Source: Hyphomicrobium_A sp963759735 (lineage in GTDB: Bacteria; Pseudomonadota; Alphaproteobacteria; Rhizobiales; Hyphomicrobiaceae). From it: a stretch of 64,000 nucleotides of DNA. The position numbers and the translations under genes are program-made. The stretch is taken from positions 62,001 to 126,000 of the forward strand of contig CAVXAF010000002.1 of the NCBI GenBank assembly GCA_963759735.1, in the 5' to 3' direction. Under the pieces are notes generated by a model. The model was not told the origin of the DNA. It did not search any database and saw only the letters and a program-made list of their open reading frames with translations. This document shows positions 57,930 to 64,000 of the stretch, piece after piece (the first letter of the stretch is position 1; each line of letters starts with the position of its first letter).

Positions 57930-59528
57930 TCAGACCGGCCCGGGGGGCGGCGTGCGGCGCGACAGGAAGCGACGCAACTGCCGGGCGTCGAGAGCCCCCG
58001 TCGCGAATATGGCCGCGGCGTAGGCGATAAACCCGGATCCGACCAGCACGGTCAGCGCGAAGGCTCGCGTCAATTCGGGCGTCGGGGCGCGGAACATGCC
58101 GGCCAACATCTGCGCCACGAGCCAAAGGACGACGCCCATGATGGCGCTGGCCAGCACGATGCGCGGCAGGTTGTGCTTCAATCGCTGGTCAGCGATGAAG
58201 AAACCGCGCTTGGCCAGCGTTGCATAGAGCAGCCCAGCGTTGAGGATGCCGCCCAGCGTCGTCGCCACGGCGATGCCGAGATGCGGCATCCATCCGTAGG
58301 CACGGAAAACGAAGAACAGCGCGATGGAGCCGATCGTGTTCGCCGTCAGGCTGATCGTTGCATAGATCATCGGCGTCTTGGTGTCTTCGCGCGCGAAGTA
58401 GGCCGGCGAGAACACTTTGATCAGCACGAAGCTGGGCAGCCCGATGGCGAAAATGCCCAACGCCCAGGCGGTGGCCGGCGTGTCGACGGCCGTGAAGGCC
58501 CCGCGCTCGAAAAGCGCCGCCACGATCTGCGTTGGCACCACGGCGAGCGCGACCGCCGCCGGCATGGTCAACAGGGCGGCGAATTCCAAGGAGCGGTTCT
58601 GGCTGTCCATCACCGCTTCGTGGTTCTCGGCGCGCAGGTGGCGCGCCACATCCGGCAACAGCACGACGCCGATGGCGATGCCGACGATGGCGAGCGGGAG
58701 CTCATACAGCCGATCGGCATAATAAAGGTAGGAGACGGCACCGTTCTGCATCGAGGCGATGACGGTGCCGATGACGATGTTGATCTGCGTTACGCCACCG
58801 GCAATGACGCCGGGAATGCCGAGCCGGATGAGCCGGCGCATGCCGTCCGTCATGCGCGGCCGGCGTAGCTTCAGCCAGATGTTGTTGCGGCGCAGACCGT
58901 CGATGAGAACCACCAACTGCAGAATGCCGGCGACGAACACGCCCCATGCCTGGATGACGCCGGCCATCGGCTCGTTCTGGTAGCCGAGCCACATGCCGAT
59001 CAGCGTCGCCAGCATCATCACGCCGTTGAGGACGATGGAGACGGAGGAACTCTCGACGAACTTGCCGAACGAGTTGAGCACCCCCGACATCAGGGCGACG
59101 ATCGACATGCACAGCAAGTAGGGCATCGTGATGCGTGTCAGCAGCACCGCCAGGTCGAACTTCTCCGGGTTTTCGCTGAACCCGGGAGCCAAACCGTACA
59201 TCAGGAATGGCATGGTGATTTCGGCGACGACGATGAGGATGAGAAGGATAAAGACGAGCCCCGACATCGCCTCCTCGGCGAAGGCACGTGCCGCTTCACG
59301 CCCGTCGCCCTCAAGCCGCTTGGCGAATAGCGGCACGAACGCCGCGTTGAAGGCGCCTTCGCCGAACAAGCGACGGAACAGATTGGGGAATCTGAAGGCG
59401 ACGAAGAATGCGTCGGCCACGGCGCCCGAGCCCAGCACGGCGGCTATGAGGATATCGCGCAGAAAGCCGAAGACGCGGCTCAACATGGTGAGGCCGCCGA
59501 CGGTCGCGAAGGAGCGGTAGAGCTTCAT
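57930..59528 (-). CDS. murJ: Lipid II flippase MurJ
   Basis: 532 aa, about 14 transmembrane helices. Starts KLYRSFATVGGLTMLSRVFG and contains the family motif FRFPNLFRRLFGEGAFNAAFVPLF. Moves lipid II across the inner membrane for peptidoglycan. ATG at 59528 is chosen over an upstream start at 59582. Confidence 0.95.
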   Translation of the reverse strand: MKLYRSFATVGGLTMLSRVFGFLRDILIAAVLGSGAVADAFFVAFRFPNLFRRLFGEGAFNAAFVPLFAKRLEGDGREAARAFAEEAMSGLVFILLILIVVAEITMPFLMYGLAPGFSENPEKFDLAVLLTRITMPYLLCMSIVALMSGVLNSFGKFVESSSVSIVLNGVMMLATLIGMWLGYQNEPMAGVIQAWGVFVAGILQLVVLIDGLRRNNIWLKLRRPRMTDGMRRLIRLGIPGVIAGGVTQINIVIGTVIASMQNGAVSYLYYADRLYELPLAIVGIAIGVVLLPDVARHLRAENHEAVMDSQNRSLEFAALLTMPAAVALAVVPTQIVAALFERGAFTAVDTPATAWALGIFAIGLPSFVLIKVFSPAYFAREDTKTPMIYATISLTANTIGSIALFFVFRAYGWMPHLGIAVATTLGGILNAGLLYATLAKRGFFIADQRLKHNLPRIVLASAIMGVVLWLVAQMLAGMFRAPTPELTRAFALTVLVGSGFIAYAAAIFATGALDARQLRRFLSRRTPPPGPV

Positions 59529-59674
59529 GGGCGCTGAGCGGTAGCGGAGCCCTGGCCGAAGGGCAAGCGGCCAGATGCGCACGGGCTGAGCCGGGCGCCG
59601 GCAGTCGGGCGCACCGTTGACATCGCCATGCCTATTGCCGACAAGTTTTTGACGACAGGTGGGAGGACTGAGAG

Positions 59675-60349
59675 ATGTTTCCGCTCGGCGACGACAATTC
59701 CCAGCGGCGCTCTACGCCGTACGTCACCTACATCCTCATTATCATCAATGTCCTCGTCTTCCTGCTCGAATTGCAGAACGGCGACGCCTTCATCCAGGAG
59801 TGGGCGTTCGTTCCTGGGCGCTTCACCGACGCCCCTCTCGCCAATATGGCCACCGTGTTCACCGCAATGTTCATGCACGGCGGCTGGATGCACCTGGGTG
59901 GCAACATGCTCTACCTGTGGATCTTCGGCGACAACGTCGAGGACCGCTTCGGGCACTTGAAGTTCCTGCTGTTCTATCTGCTGGCCGGCATCGCCGCGAC
60001 GTTCGCCCAGTACTACGTGAGCAGCACTTCGATGATCCCAAACGTCGGCGCCTCCGGCGCCATTGCCGGCGTTCTCGGTGCGTATCTGCTGATGTTCCCG
60101 CAGGCGAAGGTCAAAGTGCTGGTCGGCAACCAGATGGTGGCAATGCCGGCGCTTGTCGTGCTCGGCCTGTGGATCGCCCTGCAGATGTTCAGCGGCGTCG
60201 GCTCCATCGCCTATACCGACGAGACGACCAAGGATGTCGGCGGCATCGCCTACATGGCGCATGTGGGCGGCTTCGTCGCCGGGTTCCTGATGACATTCCT
60301 GTTCAGGGCGGGCGGTAGCGGTGGCGGCAACCCGCGCATCTCGGCGTAA
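59675..60349 (+). CDS. Rhomboid family intramembrane protease
   Basis: 224 aa with six hydrophobic helices. Catalytic Ser in VGASGAIAG (near residue 127) and His in YMAHVGGFVAG (near 196), plus the HMGGWMHLGGNMLYLW-like segment HGGWMHLGGNMLYLW that forms the L1/TM2 region. Probably cleaves membrane-anchored proteins; substrate unknown. ATG at 59675, divergent from murJ. Confidence 0.9.
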   Translation: MFPLGDDNSQRRSTPYVTYILIIINVLVFLLELQNGDAFIQEWAFVPGRFTDAPLANMATVFTAMFMHGGWMHLGGNMLYLWIFGDNVEDRFGHLKFLLFYLLAGIAATFAQYYVSSTSMIPNVGASGAIAGVLGAYLLMFPQAKVKVLVGNQMVAMPALVVLGLWIALQMFSGVGSIAYTDETTKDVGGIAYMAHVGGFVAGFLMTFLFRAGGSGGGNPRISA

Positions 60350-60474
60350 GCCGCTTACCCTGTCGACGAGAACCCTGTTTTCGGCCATGTGGTGGCCTTG
60401 AACAGAGTGCTCAAATGCCGGAAACTTACGTCTGTGCTAATGGCCGGGGGGCTTAGAGCGCGGGAACCAACGCG

Positions 60475-61569
60475 ATGCTTCGCTTCGCTGTGCCGATCAT
60501 CCTACTGCTGCTGACGCTCTTTGCAGGAGCCGTATGGCTCGATCTCGGCCCCGGGCCGCGTCAGCCTGAACAACAGGCGAAAGAGCAGCAGCCCGGCAAG
60601 ACGTCGCCTGAGGCATCGCCTGCCGGCGACGACGTGGAGCAGCTCAAGGATGCGCTGGCGCCCGCACCCGCCGGGTCGGGCGGGGCGCCGGCCTTCGACG
60701 TCGCGCGCATCGATCCCAACGGTACCTCGGTGTTCGCCGGCCGCGCCGAGCCGCGCTCATCGGTGACGATCACGGCCGACGGCAGGGAAATCGGAACGGT
60801 GGAAGCCGACGATAACGGCGATTGGACTTTCACCACCGACACCAAGATCCCCAATCCCGATGCCAAGCTGGCGCTATTCAAAGCCGTGCCCCGCCCCAAA
60901 ACGCAAGTGGCAGAAACCCAACCGGCGACGCCTAAGCCGCAGACGGCCGGCGCCGTCACCGCCAACATGCTGAAGAACCTGGAAGGCATGGTCGCCGAGG
61001 CACGCTCGGGCGCCGCCAAGCCGGCCGCCGCAGCCGCCGTTCCCCCGCCGCCGCTGCAACCGCCGGCCGAAAATCGCATCGCCGCCGCCGCACCCGCTGC
61101 CAGTGTCACGCCCCCCAGCGTCACGGCACCAAGGGTCCCCGAATCCGGGGTCACCGCGCCGCCTCTGCAACCCGTGACACCTGCGGTAGCGCCTGCGGCA
61201 GCGCCGGACCGCCCCGCGAACACCTCTGTGCCGGTGCCGGTCACCTTCGTATTCAACGAAGCAACGCTCACCGACGAGGGACGCCGGGCCGCGGCCCTGC
61301 TGCTCGAATACCTGCAGATCAAACGCTTCCCGAAAGTGACGTTGACCGGCCACGCAGACGAACGCGGCACCGACGCGCTCAACATGAGCCTGTCGCGCGA
61401 GCGGCTCGACACGGTCGCGAGCTTCCTGCGCGAAGGCGGCTTCAACGGGCAGCTCGACCTGGTGCCGAAAGGCAAGACCGAGCCCTACCTCGGCGTTGTT
61501 CGCAGCGAATTTCCCCAGGAAGACCTGTGGCAGCTTGATCGCCGCGTCGAGCTGATGGTGTCGCGCTAG
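60475..61569 (+). CDS. OmpA-family protein with Ig-like N-terminal domain
   Basis: 364 aa. N-terminal hydrophobic anchor (residues 4-22), then an Ig-like block (74-125: VFAGRAEPRSSVTITADG, DDNGDWTF) of the type that precedes LysM domains in rhizobia, a long Ala/Pro-rich linker (about 140-245), and a C-terminal OmpA domain (VTFVFNEATLTDEG, LTGHADERGTDALNMSLSRER) that binds peptidoglycan. It converges with glnD, 6 bases apart. Confidence 0.82.
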   Translation: MLRFAVPIILLLLTLFAGAVWLDLGPGPRQPEQQAKEQQPGKTSPEASPAGDDVEQLKDALAPAPAGSGGAPAFDVARIDPNGTSVFAGRAEPRSSVTITADGREIGTVEADDNGDWTFTTDTKIPNPDAKLALFKAVPRPKTQVAETQPATPKPQTAGAVTANMLKNLEGMVAEARSGAAKPAAAAAVPPPPLQPPAENRIAAAAPAASVTPPSVTAPRVPESGVTAPPLQPVTPAVAPAAAPDRPANTSVPVPVTFVFNEATLTDEGRRAAALLLEYLQIKRFPKVTLTGHADERGTDALNMSLSRERLDTVASFLREGGFNGQLDLVPKGKTEPYLGVVRSEFPQEDLWQLDRRVELMVSR

Positions 61570-61575
61570 CGCGTC

Positions 61576-64000
61576 TTAAGTCGGCGCCGGGACGCGCGCC
61601 GGCTTGTCGCCGTCACTCTCGAGCACGGCGACCAGCCGTTTGCGGATCGACTCCTGTCGCGTATCGCTGTCGATCTTCCTGCCCGTCAGATCGGTCACGT
61701 AGAAGACGTCGACGGCCTTCTCGCCGAAGGTCGTGATGTGCGCCGAGGTGATGTCGAGCAGCAGGTTGGAAAGCGTGCTGGTCAGCTCGTAAAGCAAGCC
61801 GGGACGATCGCGGCCCGCCACCTCGATGACGGTGAACTGGTCCGACAGCGCATTGTTGATAATCACATCGGGTTCGACCGTGAATGCCATGACGCGGCGG
61901 GGCGGGGGACCCCGCTCGGCGAGCAGCGTGTCAAGCCAAGCGTCGCCGCTCAGCAATCGCCCGATGAGTTCGCCGATACGCTTGCCGCGCCGCAGCTCGT
62001 CCTCATCGTCAGTGAAGGCGCGATTAAGAAGGAACGTATCTAAGGCAAATCCATCGCGCGTGGTCATGATGTGCGCGCCGGCGATGTTGGCGCTGGCGGC
62101 GGCGCAGGCGCCGGCGAACAGCGCCAGCAACCGCGGATGGTTAGGTGCTACGACCGTCAGCTCGGTGACTGCGGTAAACGCGTCGGTGCGCGTGTCAGTG
62201 GCGACGTGCAGGCCCTGCTGCTCGGCGCGGCGCAACAGCCGGGCATGCTCGACGCGCCGTTCAGGATCGGTGCGCAGCCAATAGTCGGGATAGTGCCGGT
62301 CGATGTAGCGGTCGATTTCGGCCGGCCCCCAGTCGGCGAGCGCCGCACGGAGCTCCTCCTGCGCCTCGGCGGTGCGCTGGCTGCGCTTGACCTGCGTGTG
62401 GCCGCCTGCGACGAGCGGCTCGGTCTCGTAGTAGAGGGTTCGCAACAGCTGGCCTTTCCAGCCGTTCCACACACCCGGCCCGACGGCGCGAATGTCGGCC
62501 ACCGTGAGCAACAACAGCAGCTTCAGGCGTTCCGGGCTCTGCACGACATCGGCAAAATCGCGGATGGTCTTGGGATCGGAGAGATCGCGGCTCTGCGCGA
62601 TGTTGCTCATCGTCAGATGCTGCTCGATGAGCCATGCGGCGGTCTCGGTCTCGGCCGGCGTCAGGCCGAAGCGCGGCCCAAGCTTGCGGGCAACGCGCGC
62701 GCCCACGATCGAATGATCCTCAGTCTGGCCCTTGCCGATATCGTGAAGGAAGGCGGCGACATAGAGCACGCGCCGATTCTTGATGGTCCCAATGATCTCG
62801 CTGGACAGCGGCAGCTCGTTGCTGGACCCGCCGCGTTCGATATCAGTGAGCATGCCGACCGTGCGCACTAGATGCTCGTCGACCGTATAGCTGTGATACA
62901 TGTTGAACTGCGTCATGGCGACGACGCGACCGAACTCGGGCACAAAGCGACCCAACACGCCGGCCTCGTTCATGCGTCGCAGCGACATCTCGGGGTTGGT
63001 GTCTCCGGTCAGCAGCTCAACGAAGATCCTGTTCGCCTCCGGGTCGTCGCGCAACTTGTCGTCGATCAGGCGTTTCGACTGGCGCAACAGTCGAATGGCG
63101 TCGGGATGCAGGTACGAATTTGAAAGATGCGCCTCGGCGAAAAAACGGATGAGATTGACGGGATCGCGCTTGAACACGTCGGGATCGGCGACGTTCAGGC
63201 GATCGTTGTCGATGCGGAAGTCGGTGCGCGTGCGCAACTGCCGCCGCTGCTTCCAGCTCGAGGGACGGAAGTAGTGGCTGAGGCCGGGCGAGGCCTTGAG
63301 CTGCTGCATCTCCAGCGCCGAGCAGAGAATCGTCGTCAGGTCGCCGACATCCTTGGCGGTGAGAAAGTAGTGCTTCATGAAGCGCTCGACGGCCAGCAGC
63401 CCGCCCCGGTCGTTGTAACCGAGCCTGGCGGCGAGCCATGGCTGGACGTCGAAGGTCAGCACCTCTTCGGCGCGTCCGCTGAGGAAATGCAGGAAGCAGC
63501 GGACGGTCCACAGGAAGTCTTCGCAGCGGCGGAACGTTGCCACCTCTTCGGGCCGGAAGATTCCCGCGGCCACTGTCGCCGCGCCGACTCCTTGCCCGTA
63601 GATGTATTTGGACAGCCAGTGCAGCGTATGCAGGTCACGCAGGCCGCCCTTGCCGTCCTTGACGTTCGGCTCGACCCGGTAGCGGCTCTCGCCGGCGGTA
63701 CGGTGGCGCGCGTCGTGTTCCGCCATCTTGGCGTCGATGAAGGCGCGAGCGGTACCCGTCACGACCTGGGTGCGAAACCGCTCCTCGAACTCACCGTAGA
63801 GCTGGCCGTCACCATAGATCAGTCGCGCATCGAGCAGCGCCGTGCGCACCGTCACGTCGGAGCTCATCTTGATGCACTGATCGACGGTGCGCGTGGCGTG
63901 GCCGACCTTGAAGCCGAGATCCCACAGCACATAGAGCATGTATTCGGCGACGCTCTCGCCCCACGCCGTCTGCTTGTAGGGCAGCAGGAAGAGGAGATCG
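61576..64000 (-). CDS. glnD: PII uridylyltransferase, partial at window edge
   Basis: Bifunctional sensor enzyme that uridylylates or deuridylylates PII according to nitrogen status. Visible: the end of the nucleotidyltransferase active site (DLLFLLP at the very edge), a helical linker, an HD domain with AAFLHDIGKG, and two C-terminal ACT domains (VVAPNHPRLLALFAGA and VAGRDRPGLLYELTST). The N-terminus lies outside the window. It converges with the OmpA-like gene. Confidence 0.95.
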   Translation of the reverse strand, partial: DLLFLLPYKQTAWGESVAEYMLYVLWDLGFKVGHATRTVDQCIKMSSDVTVRTALLDARLIYGDGQLYGEFEERFRTQVVTGTARAFIDAKMAEHDARHRTAGESRYRVEPNVKDGKGGLRDLHTLHWLSKYIYGQGVGAATVAAGIFRPEEVATFRRCEDFLWTVRCFLHFLSGRAEEVLTFDVQPWLAARLGYNDRGGLLAVERFMKHYFLTAKDVGDLTTILCSALEMQQLKASPGLSHYFRPSSWKQRRQLRTRTDFRIDNDRLNVADPDVFKRDPVNLIRFFAEAHLSNSYLHPDAIRLLRQSKRLIDDKLRDDPEANRIFVELLTGDTNPEMSLRRMNEAGVLGRFVPEFGRVVAMTQFNMYHSYTVDEHLVRTVGMLTDIERGGSSNELPLSSEIIGTIKNRRVLYVAAFLHDIGKGQTEDHSIVGARVARKLGPRFGLTPAETETAAWLIEQHLTMSNIAQSRDLSDPKTIRDFADVVQSPERLKLLLLLTVADIRAVGPGVWNGWKGQLLRTLYYETEPLVAGGHTQVKRSQRTAEAQEELRAALADWGPAEIDRYIDRHYPDYWLRTDPERRVEHARLLRRAEQQGLHVATDTRTDAFTAVTELTVVAPNHPRLLALFAGACAAASANIAGAHIMTTRDGFALDTFLLNRAFTDDEDELRRGKRIGELIGRLLSGDAWLDTLLAERGPPPRRVMAFTVEPDVIINNALSDQFTVIEVAGRDRPGLLYELTSTLSNLLLDITSAHITTFGEKAVDVFYVTDLTGRKIDSDTRQESIRKRLVAVLESDGDKPARVPAPT

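Overview
The window is a high-GC chromosomal segment of an alphaproteobacterium, most probably of the order Hyphomicrobiales (Rhizobiales), perhaps Hyphomicrobium-like. The placement is inferred from gene content and order: an Irr-type Fur regulator next to fabA-fabB-fabI, coaBC overlapping dut, and the long run glnD / murJ-trpS-usp-nfuA / tsaB-rimI-fur-plsC-miaB-phoH-ybeY-corC-lnt-xre-metK-trmB-rimP-nusA-ylxR-infB-rbfA-truB-rpsO-pnp. No 16S rRNA or tRNA gene is present, so the genus is not certain.

Layout. 0.4-7 kb: an AsmA-like envelope protein, then on the minus strand a two-subunit sodium/solute symporter with glpD, and a TPR protein. 7-13.4 kb: coaBC-dut, cysK, a MoeB-like E1 enzyme, a DUF4189 protein, a hydroxyacid (glyoxylate/hydroxypyruvate) reductase and an SH3-domain protein. 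13.4-17.9 kb: irr divergent from fabA-fabB-fabI, then murI. 18-22.8 kb: a copper block (csoR with a clear operator, copA), a non-coding tandem repeat and a secreted LTXXQ protein with low-complexity repeats. 23-29 kb: the agmatine deiminase / N-carbamoylputrescine amidase pair (agmatine to putrescine), an FAD-linked lactone-oxidase-like protein, a glycerate kinase and a Rossmann protein. 29-33.4 kb: small proteins and a three-gene phosphorelay (CHASE3 kinase, single-domain receiver, receiver-HisKA_2 kinase). 33.4-43.5 kb: the translation and RNA-decay operon rimP-nusA-ylxR-infB-rbfA-truB-rpsO-pnp. 43.5-57.8 kb: metK-trmB and the envelope / RNA-modification / Fe-S run. 57.9-64 kb: murJ, a rhomboid protease, an OmpA-like protein and glnD, cut by the window edge.

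The most striking property is technical. Between about 23.6 and 43.9 kb ten genes carry about 27 single-base frameshifts (agmatine deiminase, FAD oxidase, glycerate kinase, pnp, truB, infB, ylxR, nusA, rimP, trmB). Nearly all are +1 insertions of a G or C, and most of the genes are essential. No frameshift was found before or after this stretch. Sequence or assembly error is much more likely than gene decay. These genes are therefore reported as single loci with the approximate positions of the shifts.

I did not find a convincing undescribed system, CRISPR array, prophage or insertion sequence. The best leads are the copper-adjacent LTXXQ protein with an internal duplication and Asp/His repeats, the neighbouring 57-bp degenerate repeat, the loss of zinc ligands in the MoeB-like enzyme, the altered His cluster in Irr, the three-gene sensory cascade, and the hairpin between rpsO and pnp.
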